Below are positions 43,881-53,378 of a stretch of 64,000 nucleotides of DNA, piece by piece. A program made the translations under genes and the position numbers. Position 1 is the first letter of the stretch. Every line of letters starts with the position of its first letter. This DNA is from Ignavibacteria bacterium. GTDB taxonomy: Bacteria > Bacteroidota > Ignavibacteria > Ignavibacteriales > SURF-24. The stretch lies in NCBI GenBank assembly GCA_025612245.1, contig JAAXKQ010000001.1, forward strand, positions 124,001 to 188,000, in the 5' to 3' direction. The notes beneath the pieces are model-generated. The model saw only the letters and a program-made list of their open reading frames with translations, was not told the origin of the DNA and ran no database searches.

Positions 43881-44927
43881 TCAGAAACAAAACATGAAAA
43901 AAGCACTTCCCGGGCTAAGTCTTACTCCCGGCATGGGAAAGTGAAAATAATTAAGTGTATTCTTTACAAACTGCCAGAAGGCCCCGTATAAAGGCAGTTT
44001 CTCAGCGTCCAGATCCAGTGCAACGTACATTTCCATTGGACCCTTTTTGTCAGGGAAGCCTTCCTTAAGTCCTACACCAGCTGCGACCATCAAAAATTCC
44101 GGCCAGAAGCCAGAAATCTTTTCAGGCAGGTAATTCTTGAGCCTTACGGACATCCAGTACTTTTGCCCCTGGTAATCATCGAAAAAAATGCGGCCTTTGT
44201 TTTTCAGATTTTCAGTCGGCTTGTAGCTCATTTTGGGCATAAAGTCCTTCATTTCAGGTATATAGTACTGTCCAATGTAGAATATGGTTCCAAGGACTCC
44301 GGCCGAAAAATTCGAAAGGCTGAAGCCGTTATTTGTGTGAAAACCGTTTTCTGTTTCCACGCAGGAAATATATGCAAGGGCTGAGAGCGAGCTGTACCAG
44401 GTGGAACCCAGCGCCTGCATTCCTGAAGCCTCGTAGGCTCCGGAAAATAAATGCCCAAGCAAATTTACGGAATAGAAGTGACTAAATTTATTAAAATTTG
44501 ACAACTTACTAAAATAATCCCGGGAAAAATAAAATTTCGAAGGTTTCTGCCACCATTGATTTGCCATATAGCGGTCAATTGCTATTACCGAAGCCATGTA
44601 TGCTGCGCCAAGGCTGCCAAGCATGGTGTAGTTTATGCCCGTCTCCAGGGGCTTGATGACCTTGACCGGGGAGCCTTTTACATAAAAAGAGTCCTGAAGG
44701 GCCAGGCTTAATGGAATCTGTCCGTGTCCGAGGGTTAAATTTGAGTGAAGTCCTTTTCCATTTAAGCTTTCTTCCAGCTTAAGTGTGGAGGAAGGCATTG
44801 TGGAAAAAGAGGAATCTGAAACAAAAGACGATGTTCCCGCAGAAAAAGCTGAATCAGCAGATGCAAAGGCATAACTGAAGGCATGAGTTAAAAGGGCTAT
44901 AAAAAAAGATATTAAAATTAGTTTCAT
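43881..44927 (-). CDS. Exported DUF2279 protein
   Basis: From ATG 44927 the protein has a signal peptide (LILISFFIALLTHAFSYAFA) and a body containing NKFSHFYSVNLLGHLFSGAYEASG and EVxGLKEGFPDKKG-like residues, which match DUF2279 (YfiM-like) envelope proteins of unknown function. An open frame extends to 45038, but that part runs through the lysS terminator. GGAT lies 4 bases before the chosen ATG. Confidence 0.75.
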   Translation of the reverse strand: MKLILISFFIALLTHAFSYAFASADSAFSAGTSSFVSDSSFSTMPSSTLKLEESLNGKGLHSNLTLGHGQIPLSLALQDSFYVKGSPVKVIKPLETGINYTMLGSLGAAYMASVIAIDRYMANQWWQKPSKFYFSRDYFSKLSNFNKFSHFYSVNLLGHLFSGAYEASGMQALGSTWYSSLSALAYISCVETENGFHTNNGFSLSNFSAGVLGTIFYIGQYYIPEMKDFMPKMSYKPTENLKNKGRIFFDDYQGQKYWMSVRLKNYLPEKISGFWPEFLMVAAGVGLKEGFPDKKGPMEMYVALDLDAEKLPLYGAFWQFVKNTLNYFHFPMPGVRLSPGSAFFMFCF

Positions 44928-44985
44928 TGAGATCCGGTTTAATGCTTTAACGCAAGCTTTATTTGAATCACTGCCAGGTAAACAA

Positions 44986-45021
44986 AAGGGATAAGACGCA
45001 CTCAAAGGCATCCTATCCCTT
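44986..45021 (-). terminator. Strong terminator after lysS
   Basis: On the minus strand a 14-bp stem (AAGGGATAGGATGC with its partner, two G-U pairs) and an 8-base loop end in TTTTGTTT. It also marks the N-terminal limit of the DUF2279 gene. Confidence 0.85.
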
Positions 45022-45050
45022 GGAAATATACAGAGCAAAAGGACCGTGAA

Positions 45051-46556
45051 TTATTTCTCAGGTTTCATCTGAGGAAAGAGAATTACGTCACGTATCGAAG
45101 GCTGGTTTGTCAATAGCATAACCAGGCGGTCTATACCAATTCCAAGTCCTGCCGTCGGGGGCATACCGTATTCAAGAGCGCGCACGAAATCCTCGTCAAT
45201 CTGGTGAGCTTCCTCATCGCCTGCCTCCCTCATTTTTACCTGGTCCTCGAACCTGTTCTTCTGATCAATAGGATCGTTCAGCTCGCTAAAGGCGTTGCAG
45301 ATTTCCCTTCCCAGCACAAAGCCTTCAAACCTTTCGACGAGCCCTTCCTTTGTCCTGTGCTTCTTTGCAAGAGGCGACATTTCAAGAGGATAGTCAGTGA
45401 GGAATGTAGGCTGGATGAGTGTTTCCTGGACTGTGACTTCGAAAAGGTTATCAATGAGTTTGCCCTTGCTTTCTCCGCCGCCAAGCGGGGCGCCGTACTT
45501 TCTGCAGGCGCTTTTTACCTCGTCGTATGAAGCACTGAGGACGTTGATGCCAGTAGAATCCTGAATGGCCTCAACCATAGAAACCCTGTTCCAAGGCGGC
45601 TTGAAGTTAATTTTCTTTCCTTCGATTTCAAACTCAGTTGTGCCGAAGACGGTTGTTGCCACGTGTGCTACCATTTCCTCGACAAAAGACATCATCCAGT
45701 TATAGTCCTTGTATGCAACGTAGAGTTCCATCATTGTGAACTCGGGGTTATGGGTTTTGTCCATCCCCTCGTTACGGAAGTCTTTCGATATCTCGTAAAC
45801 CCCGTCAAAGCCACCGACAATGAGGCGTTTCAGGTAGAGTTCATCTGCAATTCTGAGGAACAGCGGAATATCAAGGGCGTTATGGTGCGTCATAAAGGGT
45901 TTTGCTGCCGCGCCGCCATACATGGGCTGAAGAATCGGGGTCTCAACTTCCAGGTACCCGTTTTTATCGAGGAAACTTCTTAAGGCCGAGGTTATGCGGC
46001 TTCTTTTTATGAAGACATCCTTAACCTCAGGATTTACTATCAAATCCACGTAACGCTGGCGGTATCTGAGCTCCTTGTCGGCAAACTGGTCGAAGATGAC
46101 CTTGTTGCCTTTTTCATCCACGACTTCCTTTGCAATAGGTATTGGCCTGATCGATTTTGAAAGAAGCTTCAGGCTTCTGGCGTGGACGGATGTCTCGCCG
46201 GTTTTGGTCTTGAAGACAAAGCCTTCAACCCCAATGATGTCTCCAATGTCCATGAGCTTAAACACGTCATACTCCTGGCCTATGTCGTCTTTTCTCAGGT
46301 AGATCTGGATTTTTCCCTGTTTATCCTGTATATGTGCAAAAGATGCCTTACCCATGCGTCTGACGGCCATAAGGCGTCCTGCTATTCTGACGTTCTGTTC
46401 GGTGCCGTCCTGAAATGTGGATTTTATGTCGTTTGAATACGCATTTACGTCGAACTCATAAGCGTAAGCCTCAGTGTTTAATTTCCGGAGCTCTTCCAGT
46501 TCTTCGAGTCGTCTTTTTACAAGTGTATTGATATCTTCGTTAAAATTGGTTTCCAA
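45051..46556 (-). CDS. lysS: Lysyl-tRNA synthetase, class II
   Basis: Charges tRNA-Lys. It has the OB-fold anticodon domain ([14 protein letters not shown]-like block, [14 protein letters not shown]), motif 2 region [24 protein letters not shown] and motif 3 [15 protein letters not shown]. About 500 residues, the normal length. I chose TTG 46556 because a near-perfect AAAGGAGG lies 4 bases upstream; the longer frame from 46601 would overlap dacB. It ends at a strong terminator. Confidence 0.96.
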   Translation of the reverse strand: METNFNEDINTLVKRRLEELEELRKLNTEAYAYEFDVNAYSNDIKSTFQDGTEQNVRIAGRLMAVRRMGKASFAHIQDKQGKIQIYLRKDDIGQEYDVFKLMDIGDIIGVEGFVFKTKTGETSVHARSLKLLSKSIRPIPIAKEVVDEKGNKVIFDQFADKELRYRQRYVDLIVNPEVKDVFIKRSRITSALRSFLDKNGYLEVETPILQPMYGGAAAKPFMTHHNALDIPLFLRIADELYLKRLIVGGFDGVYEISKDFRNEGMDKTHNPEFTMMELYVAYKDYNWMMSFVEEMVAHVATTVFGTTEFEIEGKKINFKPPWNRVSMVEAIQDSTGINVLSASYDEVKSACRKYGAPLGGGESKGKLIDNLFEVTVQETLIQPTFLTDYPLEMSPLAKKHRTKEGLVERFEGFVLGREICNAFSELNDPIDQKNRFEDQVKMREAGDEEAHQIDEDFVRALEYGMPPTAGLGIGIDRLVMLLTNQPSIRDVILFPQMKPEK

Positions 46557-46560
46557 AAAT

Positions 46561-46568
46561 CCTCCTTT
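46561..46568 (-). promoter_or_regulatory. Ribosome binding site fixing the lysS TTG start
   Basis: AAAGGAGG on the minus strand, 4 bases before TTG 46556 and touching the dacB stop codon. It shows that the non-ATG start is real and suggests coupling to dacB. Confidence 0.75.
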
Positions 46569-48070
46569 TATTTTCTTGAAAAATTCGCCAGCCTTAAACA
46601 AACCAGATCCTGGAGGTTATCGGCCAGAGTAGCAGGGACAATATAATTATTAACAATAATTGAAAAGACGATAGGTTCGTTGTCTGCAGTATGAACAAAG
46701 CCGCAGAGCGACCTTACTCCCCCCAAATATCCTGTCTTTGCCCTGACGTTGTTTTCTGCCTTGGACCTGAGCATCCTCCTGGCAAGTGAACCGTCGACCC
46801 CGGCTACGGGCAGAGTCTGGTAGAATACCGGGAAAGACTCATGTTTATACATGTAATTAAGCAGGTCCACTATCTGCCTTGGCGTAACCAGATCCAGGCG
46901 CGAGAGGCCTGAGCCGTCTGCCATAATCATGTCTTCCGAATTAATGCCCATCTCTCTTAAGAGATTTTTAACGGCCTTAACGCCGTTTTCAATAGAACCG
47001 AACCCGTATTTTACGAGTCCGATTGTCTTAAGGAGCTGTTCGGCATAAAAATTCTGACTATTTTTATTAATGACCCTTACGATTTCTGAAAGCGGCACTG
47101 AATAATGAGTAAAGATCTTTTTCATCTTCGTGTAGTCGAGGCTCACGCCTTCCTCATCAATATCCGTTGCATAGCCCCTAATTATAATCCCCTTTTTCTT
47201 TAATATATCCTTAAGGACAATCAAAGAGAACTGTGTGGGATTATTAACCGTTGAATAAGTCCGGAACTCCTCAGAGTTCTCGCTTATCTTTCCGAATACA
47301 GTAATAATATTTGTGCCGCGTTCCCTGTAGACGTCTATATCGGTCGGGGTATCCTTAGGCACAGTGACGACCTTGTTTATGATGGTAACGTACCTGGTCT
47401 CAGGCTGAAGGCTAAGCGAAGCCTGTTTGCCGGCTTCGGTAGGCCTTATTATAACGTCGACGCAGTTGTCATTAAAACTTATGGCGCTCGTTGAAGCAGA
47501 ATACCAGTAGGTTTCGTTATCCCATGACCATCCTTCACCCAGTCCGTTTTCGTCAAAGAGCTTGTCGTCGCCGATTATGTTTCCAGTAATTTCCTCAATT
47601 CCCCTGGAAAGAAGCGTATCTGCCCAGTCGTTAAATACCTTGTATGGGTCATCCTGGTGGAATCTGCCTGAGATGGTAGGATCCCCGGTTCCCTGGATTA
47701 CAAGGTCGCCTTTCAAGACGGAGCCTTCGATGTTGCCGTTAATGTAAAGATTTGTCCTGTACCTGTAGTTTTTACCAAGAATTATCAGCCCGGCGGAGGT
47801 AGTAAAAAGTTTCAGGTTGCTTGCCGGCATCATCAGTTTATCTTCGTTTCTCTTGTAGAGGTATTCTCCCGTTTCAAGGGATTTAATTACGACTCCCCAG
47901 TTAGAGCTGTTAAAATTCGGGTCATTAAAAATATCATCAATCTGCTGCCAGAATTCCGTAATGCGCGAAGAATTATATTTATTGAAAGCAGGTGCCTGGT
48001 AATTCTGTGCGCAGAGTGTGGCCTGCAGTAAAACAAAACTTAAAAGAAATGATTTCCTATAATTTGTCAT
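46568..48070 (-). CDS. dacB: D-alanyl-D-alanine carboxypeptidase/endopeptidase (PBP4 type)
   Basis: A secreted class C penicillin-binding protein acting on peptidoglycan cross-links. The 500-residue protein has a signal peptide ([15 protein letters not shown]), the active-site Ser84-x-x-Lys87 ([10 protein letters not shown]), SQNFYAE (SxN) and RAKTGYLGG (KTG). The GDPTISGR and [13 protein letters not shown] blocks fit DacB/PBP4. It is followed closely by lysS and preceded by the pseudouridine synthase gene (14 bp overlap). Confidence 0.93.
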   Translation of the reverse strand: MTNYRKSFLLSFVLLQATLCAQNYQAPAFNKYNSSRITEFWQQIDDIFNDPNFNSSNWGVVIKSLETGEYLYKRNEDKLMMPASNLKLFTTSAGLIILGKNYRYRTNLYINGNIEGSVLKGDLVIQGTGDPTISGRFHQDDPYKVFNDWADTLLSRGIEEITGNIIGDDKLFDENGLGEGWSWDNETYWYSASTSAISFNDNCVDVIIRPTEAGKQASLSLQPETRYVTIINKVVTVPKDTPTDIDVYRERGTNIITVFGKISENSEEFRTYSTVNNPTQFSLIVLKDILKKKGIIIRGYATDIDEEGVSLDYTKMKKIFTHYSVPLSEIVRVINKNSQNFYAEQLLKTIGLVKYGFGSIENGVKAVKNLLREMGINSEDMIMADGSGLSRLDLVTPRQIVDLLNYMYKHESFPVFYQTLPVAGVDGSLARRMLRSKAENNVRAKTGYLGGVRSLCGFVHTADNEPIVFSIIVNNYIVPATLADNLQDLVCLRLANFSRK

Positions 48071-48770
48071 ATTTTTTCTTGATGCCGTTTATTTCCGCCA
48101 GAGTCAGTTCACGCCAGCCTCCAAGAGGCAGATCCCCAAGTGTAATTCCGCCATAGTTAATTCTTGCAAGTTCATCCACATTGTAGCCAAGCGTCTGGAA
48201 CATTTTCTTTACAAAATGATTCCTTCCTTCAATTGCAGTCACGTTTACAATGGTGCTTTTCCTTGTGACGATAATTTCCTCAAACCTGCCCTTTTTACCC
48301 TCCAGATAAAGTCCCTTGAGCATTTTTTCCTTGTCTTTTATTTCAAGAGGCTTGTCAATGACAGCCCGGTAGACTCTTCTTACCTTATTGTTCGGGTGCA
48401 GGAGATAATTCGTAAAATCCCCGTCGTTTGTAAGAAGAAGAACTCCCGTTGTATTATAGTCCAGCCTTCCAACTGGAAAAACCTTGACGTTGGTTTTTAT
48501 CAGTTCCAGGACGGTTCTCCTGTTTTTCTCGTCACTCGTGGTAGTGACATAGCCTTTGGGTTTATTAAGAAGGTAGTAGGCTTTTGACTGCCTTTTTACC
48601 TTTTCGCCGTCAAAGGTAACAGTGTCCTTTTCAATCTCGACGTTATGGGCGAGCTCTGCGACGGTTTTCCCGTTAATTTCAATTCTGCCCTGAAGAATAA
48701 ACTCTTCAACCTTGCGTCTGGAGCCCAGGCCGCATTCAGATAAATATCTATTCAGTCTCATTGTCACCAT
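48057..48770 (-). CDS. rluB: RluB/RsuA-family pseudouridine synthase
   Basis: Modifies a uridine in ribosomal RNA. The 237-residue protein has an N-terminal S4 domain (RLNRYLSECGLGSRRKVEEFI) and the catalytic motif GRLDYNTTGVLLLTNDG with the nucleophilic Asp. The choice between RluB, RluE and RsuA is not possible from sequence reading alone; adjacency to scpB fits RluB. AAGGA lies 5 bases before ATG 48770. It overlaps scpB by 23 bp. Confidence 0.88.
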   Translation of the reverse strand: MVTMRLNRYLSECGLGSRRKVEEFILQGRIEINGKTVAELAHNVEIEKDTVTFDGEKVKRQSKAYYLLNKPKGYVTTTSDEKNRRTVLELIKTNVKVFPVGRLDYNTTGVLLLTNDGDFTNYLLHPNNKVRRVYRAVIDKPLEIKDKEKMLKGLYLEGKKGRFEEIIVTRKSTIVNVTAIEGRNHFVKKMFQTLGYNVDELARINYGGITLGDLPLGGWRELTLAEINGIKKKYDKL

Positions 48771-49398
48771 CAGATTCCTTAACGCTATTTTCCAGATTTT
48801 CCTCGATAGCGTTCATCATAATTTTTTGTTTCTGCTCAATAAAATCCTGATCCTTCATGATCTCTTCAATCTCACGCGGCTTCGGAAGGTCGCTTATGTT
48901 GTAAAGGCCGAAATACTTCAGGAATTCATCCGTAGTGCCGTATAAAAGGGGCCTTCCGATTGATTCCGAGCGGCCTGTAATTGTAATCAGGTTTTTCTCA
49001 AGCAGCATGTTTAATATATAGTCCGAATTAACGCCTCTTATGGACTCAAGTTCCGGTTTTGTGATAGGCTGCTTGTACGCTATAATTGCAAGCGTTTCCA
49101 GTGCCGCCTGGCTAAGCCTTCTTTTGCTCTTTTCGGTTGAAAGAAACCCGACGTACTTGCCGAATTCGGGCTTTGTTGCAAAAAGAAACCCATTGGCAAC
49201 TTTTGTAATGTTGAACGACAGTTCCTGAGAGCCGTATTTTTCGTTCAGCTCATCGATGCACTTCTCAACATCCTCGGCTGAAAGGGAAATCTCCTCGCCA
49301 TCAATTTCCTTGATAGCCTTTACTATTTCGGCAGCCGATATCGACTCGTCGGAGGCGAAGACCAGCGCTTCTATTATCGAATTATATATTTTCTCCAT
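48748..49398 (-). CDS. scpB: Segregation and condensation protein B
   Basis: Kleisin-associated subunit of the SMC condensin complex. The 216-residue protein has tandem winged helices with SQAALETLAIIAYKQPITKPELESIRGVNSDY and LLYGTTDEFLKYFGL, the family's most conserved blocks. The C-terminal tail is acidic. It overlaps scpA by 17 bp and the pseudouridine synthase by 23 bp, the classic scpA-scpB-rluB order. Confidence 0.95.
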   Translation of the reverse strand: MEKIYNSIIEALVFASDESISAAEIVKAIKEIDGEEISLSAEDVEKCIDELNEKYGSQELSFNITKVANGFLFATKPEFGKYVGFLSTEKSKRRLSQAALETLAIIAYKQPITKPELESIRGVNSDYILNMLLEKNLITITGRSESIGRPLLYGTTDEFLKYFGLYNISDLPKPREIEEIMKDQDFIEQKQKIMMNAIEENLENSVKESDGDNETE

Positions 49399-50110
49399 CA
49401 GCCAGATTATAAATTACAAAATCGTTAAAATTTGCAGATTCCTTAAGCCCTAATTTACCCATTTTAATCATTTCCAGCAAAGCAATTAATGTGACGACAA
49501 TCTTGATCTTTTCTTCCATACCGCTTACCAGCACGATAAAACTGAGCTTTTTTTCCTTCTCAACTCTGCTGGAAATGTAGTTAATCTGGTCCTCAATTGT
49601 AACCGGAATCTTTTTAATCTCATGGACGACTTCCTTCGGTTTATCCATCAGTACATTCTTAAACGCCTTCAGGAGGTCGTAGAGTGTAATGTTTTTAAGC
49701 AAGGTGCCTAATTCAGGAGGAGCGACTTTGTAATCTGCATCGAAGTTTCCCCTGTAGCTGAGCTTGCGCTGGTTTGATTCGAGGAAAGAGAGCTCCTCGG
49801 TCATTTCTTTGTAGCGCTTGTATTCGAGCAAGGCTTTAATAAGATCCGCCCTCGGGTCGATTTCCTCCCCTTTCTCGTCAACTTCCTTGGGAAGGAGCAT
49901 CCTGACCTTAATCTGCATGAGAGTCGTGGCCATGAGTATAAAGTCGCCCGCGACCTCAAGGTCCAGAGACTTTATTATATTCATGTACTCAAAGAAGTCC
50001 TTTGTAATCTTTGAGATTGGAATATCATAAATATCCAGTTCGTCTCTTTTAATAAAAAAGAGCAACAGATCAAGCGGACCCTCGAATTGCTGTAATTTAA
50101 TCTTATACAA
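49382..50110 (-). CDS. scpA: Segregation and condensation protein A (kleisin)
   Basis: Bridges the SMC heads. The 242-residue protein starts with QQFEGPLDLLLFFIKRDELDIYDIPISKIT and has LEVAGDFILMATTLMQIKVRMLLP, both hallmarks of ScpA, and a C-terminal winged helix (FIVLVSGMEEKIKIVVTLIALLEMIKMG). It overlaps scpB by 17 bp and lies 27 bp downstream of trpS. Confidence 0.95.
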   Translation of the reverse strand: MYKIKLQQFEGPLDLLLFFIKRDELDIYDIPISKITKDFFEYMNIIKSLDLEVAGDFILMATTLMQIKVRMLLPKEVDEKGEEIDPRADLIKALLEYKRYKEMTEELSFLESNQRKLSYRGNFDADYKVAPPELGTLLKNITLYDLLKAFKNVLMDKPKEVVHEIKKIPVTIEDQINYISSRVEKEKKLSFIVLVSGMEEKIKIVVTLIALLEMIKMGKLGLKESANFNDFVIYNLADGENI

Positions 50111-50137
50111 ACTTTACCCTATCCTGCCCGGAATGCC

Positions 50138-51121
50138 TTAACCTAGTTTCATATTTTCGTGTACTTCCTGCATAGTACTCTGTGCAACGGCCCTGGCGCG
50201 TGTCTCCCCGTCGTGAAGAATGTCAAAGACTTCGTTGGGGTTAGACTCATAGTGCCTTCTTTTTTCGAGCACAGGAGAAAGGAACTCATTTATTCTTGCC
50301 GCAGCTCTCAGCTTGCAGTCAACGCAGCCAAGTGCGCCAGAGCGGCATCCGGTTTCAACTTCGGCCACAGCCTCAGGGGTATTAAATTTCTGGTGGTACA
50401 TGTAGACGACGCATATATCGGGGCGTCCCGGGTCGCCTTTTCTTACCTTTAATGGGTCCGTTACGGCTTTTTTCATCTTTGAGGTTACCACCTCCGGCGT
50501 ATCTGAGAGATAAATCGCATTGTTCAAGGATTTACTCATCTTTGAAACCCCATCCAGACCCGGAAGCCTGGCAAATTTTGTCAACAGCACATCCGGTTCG
50601 GGGAATACCTGCCCGTACTGCTGGTTAAAGCGCCTTGCAACTTCTCTGGATATCTCCACGTGAGGTATCTGGTCTTCGCCGACAGGGACGACCTGGCCTT
50701 TATAAAGGAGAATATCGGCAGCCTGGAGCACGGGATAGCCAAGGTGTCCGTAGACGAGGCTTTCTATGTTAAGGTCCCTTACCTGGTCTTTTAGCGTGGG
50801 ATTTCTCTCCAGGCGGGCAGTTGTAATGAGCATTGAAAGCAATAAAAACAGTTCTGTATGTTCTTTAACCTGAGACTGCCTGAAAAAGGGGCTTTTTACA
50901 GGATCGAGGCCCGTGGCCAGCCAATCGATTACCATGTCTATGGTGTTCTGTTTTATGGAATCCGTATTAAGATCTGTAGTCAGCATGTGATAATCTGCTA
51001 CCAGGTAGTAATTTTCGTATTCATCCTGTAGTTTAACCCAGTTCTCCAGCGCTCCAACGTAATTTCCAAGGTGAAGCTTGCCTGTAGGGCGCATTCCGCT
51101 TAAAATTCTCTTTTTCGCCAT
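50138..51121 (-). CDS. trpS: Tryptophanyl-tRNA synthetase
   Basis: Class I synthetase charging tRNA-Trp. It has GMRPTGKLHLGNYVGAL (HIGH-like), the KMSKSLNN signature, GEDQIPHVEISREVARRFN and a CxxCK pair near GCVDCKLRAAARINE, as in many TrpS. I chose ATG 51121, with AAGGA 4 bases upstream; 51133 is an in-frame alternative. Confidence 0.95.
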   Translation of the reverse strand: MAKKRILSGMRPTGKLHLGNYVGALENWVKLQDEYENYYLVADYHMLTTDLNTDSIKQNTIDMVIDWLATGLDPVKSPFFRQSQVKEHTELFLLLSMLITTARLERNPTLKDQVRDLNIESLVYGHLGYPVLQAADILLYKGQVVPVGEDQIPHVEISREVARRFNQQYGQVFPEPDVLLTKFARLPGLDGVSKMSKSLNNAIYLSDTPEVVTSKMKKAVTDPLKVRKGDPGRPDICVVYMYHQKFNTPEAVAEVETGCRSGALGCVDCKLRAAARINEFLSPVLEKRRHYESNPNEVFDILHDGETRARAVAQSTMQEVHENMKLG

Positions 51122-51283
51122 CATTTCCTTCATTTTAACTGTTTTTTGAGAAGTAAATAAATAAAAAATTAAACACTAAATCTATCAAGAAATTTCATCA
51201 GTTTAAAGTAATAACTCTCCGGTATTCTGCTCTGTTTCCGGCCCATCTCCTGCAAGCGGTGTGGATATGCTCTTTACTGCTTC

Positions 51284-51783
51284 TCAGGACTGAAACAGAT
51301 AGGGTTTCCAGGATTCTTCCATTTTACTGACCGAAGCGGTCATGAACATAATGTGGTTTGGTTTATAGGGTTTTATACGCAGAACAAGATTAGCTTCTTC
51401 GGGTGTTCTGTTGCCCTTACGGTTATTGCAGACGATGCACGCAGTGATTAGATTTTCCCAGTTGTCTTCTCCACCCCTGGCTCTTGGAATTATGTGGTCT
51501 ACTGTGAGGGGAAGATCGCTCCTGCCGCAATATGCACACTTATACATATCCCTTTTCAGTATATTTCTTCTGGAAAGAATTACCTTCTTGTAGGGCATCT
51601 GGACAAACCTGTTCAATCGTATCACGCTGGGCCACGGGAAAGAGTTGTAGGCGCTATTGATCAGCTTGTGGTCTTTATTTGCGACCATCTGTGCCTTGTT
51701 AAGCAGCATTAGAACAATCGCCTTTCTGACGTTGCATATCGAAAGCGGCTCGTAGCTTTGATTTAAGACCAGGACTTTTGCAT
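51284..51783 (-). CDS. HNH endonuclease, N-terminus apparently frameshifted
   Basis: From ATG 51709 the frame codes for 141 residues with a classic HNH finger: CAYCGRSDLPLTVDHIIPRARGG, NWENLITAC and CNNRKGNRTPEEA. The same frame is open further upstream and spells KVLVLNQSYEPLSICNVRKAIV, the normal family N-terminus, but has no ATG, GTG or TTG before an in-frame stop. The missing start (ATG 51783, or GTG 51822) lies one frame away; one extra A in the AAAA run at 51776-51779 would join them. So this is a -1 frameshift (real or sequencing error) or a truncated product. Substrate is unknown. It follows the small membrane gene. Confidence 0.75.
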
Positions 51784-51829
51784 TGAGCTTTCCGTTGGAA
51801 CTTTTATACGGTTCGAAGACACGCCTCCC

Positions 51830-52021
51830 CTATTTGATTCTTTTTTCCTGATAAAAGAAAAATAATCTAAATCCTATACGTAAAATTAATAAAAATATGG
51901 CAAAATACAGTATATATCTCATGTTTTCAGGAGATACCGCCCTCAAACCTATAATTAGAAGCAAAATTGCAATTAGTGTCAGAGTGGCATAGTTTGAAAT
52001 TTCTAAAATTCTTCTGCTCAA
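51830..52021 (-). CDS. Small two-helix membrane protein of unknown function
   Basis: A 63-residue protein with two hydrophobic helices (TLTLIAILLLIIGLRAV and YILYFAIFLLILRIGF) and a basic tail. I do not recognise a family. It sits 4 bp downstream of mnmA on the same strand and its stop codon lies just before the HNH gene's leader, so the three may share a transcript. Confidence 0.6.
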   Translation of the reverse strand: MSRRILEISNYATLTLIAILLLIIGLRAVSPENMRYILYFAIFLLILRIGFRLFFFYQEKRIK

Positions 52022-52025
52022 AGTG

Positions 52026-53126
52026 TTAAAATCCTTTTTTTATTATTCCCCCGGCAAGCACATAGCCCTGTTCGTCGTAAATTACAGCTGACTGTCCGGG
52101 CGTAATGGCGCTTTTGGTTTCATTAAATTTGAGTTCAAAACTGTCTTTACCGGCGGAGACAACCTCTGCCAGCGACCCCTTGTCTGAATACCTGATTTTG
52201 CATATGACTGTACTTCCGGGCCTTAAGCCTTCGGAAGAAACATAATTGACCTCTTCGGCAACGAGGTTCTTCTGCATCAGGTCCTCTTTTTCGCCGATTT
52301 CTATCGTATTGTTGTTATAATCAATTTTCGTCACGTAAACCGGCTTGCCAAGAGCAATGCCCAGGCCTTTTCTCTGTCCGACAGTATAAAATGGAATACC
52401 CCTGTGTTCTCCGATTTTCTTTCCGTTTAGTATTATGTCGCCCTTTCCGATGTTATTTACCACTTCAGGAGCCTTTTCCCTCAGGAATCTTTCATAATTG
52501 TTGTCTGCAACAAAGCAAATTTCCTGGCTGTCGGGTTTTGAAGCAGTCTTAAGCCGGAACTTTTCCGCAAGGCTTCTTACCTCGGACTTATTATACACCC
52601 CCAAAGGAAAAATTGTTCTTTTAAGGCTTTCCTGTGTCAATCCCCACAAAGCATACGTCTGGTCCTTGCCCCTGTCGGAGGAATTTTTCAGGCAGTAGCG
52701 CATAGTCTGGGGATTAAATTCAACGTTGGCATAATGCCCCGTGGAAACAAACTCAGCATCCAGCGCGTCGGCTTTCTTTAAGAGCTCTTCCCACTTAATT
52801 TTCCTGTTGCAGATTACGCACGGGTTGGGAGTCCTGCCGTGCAGGTACTCGTCGACAAAGTTATCAATTACGGCATCTTCAAAAGCCTTTGTAAAATCTA
52901 CCGTATAATGAGGAAATCCCAATGCCGTGGCAACATTCTTTGCGTCAAAAATGGCATCCAGCGAGCAGCAGCCCGATTCGTGCTTCGGCGCCCCGCCTAC
53001 TTCCATAAAGCCCCAGGTCTTCATGGTTATTCCAATTACCTCATAACCCTCATCGTGCAATAAAGCTGCCGCAACGGAAGAATCCACCCCGCCGGACATG
53101 GCTACAATTACTCTGCCTTTGGACAA
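52026..53126 (-). CDS. mnmA: tRNA-specific 2-thiouridylase MnmA
   Basis: Thiolates the wobble uridine of tRNA-Lys, -Glu and -Gln. The 366-residue protein has the PP-loop AMSGGVDSSVAAALL, the catalytic Cys in NPCVICNRKIKWEEL, and the second in SQEICFVADNNYERFL. GHYANVEF and YTVGQRKGLGIALGKPVYV are typical blocks. The start is TTG 53126, with AAAGGG 7 bases upstream. Confidence 0.95.
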   Translation of the reverse strand: MSKGRVIVAMSGGVDSSVAAALLHDEGYEVIGITMKTWGFMEVGGAPKHESGCCSLDAIFDAKNVATALGFPHYTVDFTKAFEDAVIDNFVDEYLHGRTPNPCVICNRKIKWEELLKKADALDAEFVSTGHYANVEFNPQTMRYCLKNSSDRGKDQTYALWGLTQESLKRTIFPLGVYNKSEVRSLAEKFRLKTASKPDSQEICFVADNNYERFLREKAPEVVNNIGKGDIILNGKKIGEHRGIPFYTVGQRKGLGIALGKPVYVTKIDYNNNTIEIGEKEDLMQKNLVAEEVNYVSSEGLRPGSTVICKIRYSDKGSLAEVVSAGKDSFELKFNETKSAITPGQSAVIYDEQGYVLAGGIIKKGF

Positions 53127-53378
53127 GTCAAATCCCTTTCAATTCTGTTTCATTTAAATTTAACGTTAAATATAGACAAATAGTTTTGGAATTTCTATGA
53201 AAAATGGATATCCCAAATTGCTTTCTGAAGACTGACCTTTTGGGTAGTTAAACTGCTAAAGCCATGGGGCGCGGCCGCTCTTTTCAAACGGGGTTTATTA
53301 TTTCTTTATTAATCCTTAAATTGCCCGTAATAAATCTACCTACCCCAAAAACATGCAACATAAAGAGGGAAAACTCTT

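Noticed and set aside
53260-53280. GCGGCCGC (NotI) sequence before the MEMO gene
   Set aside because: A single 8-bp site with no other sign of cloning vector or construct; likely chance.
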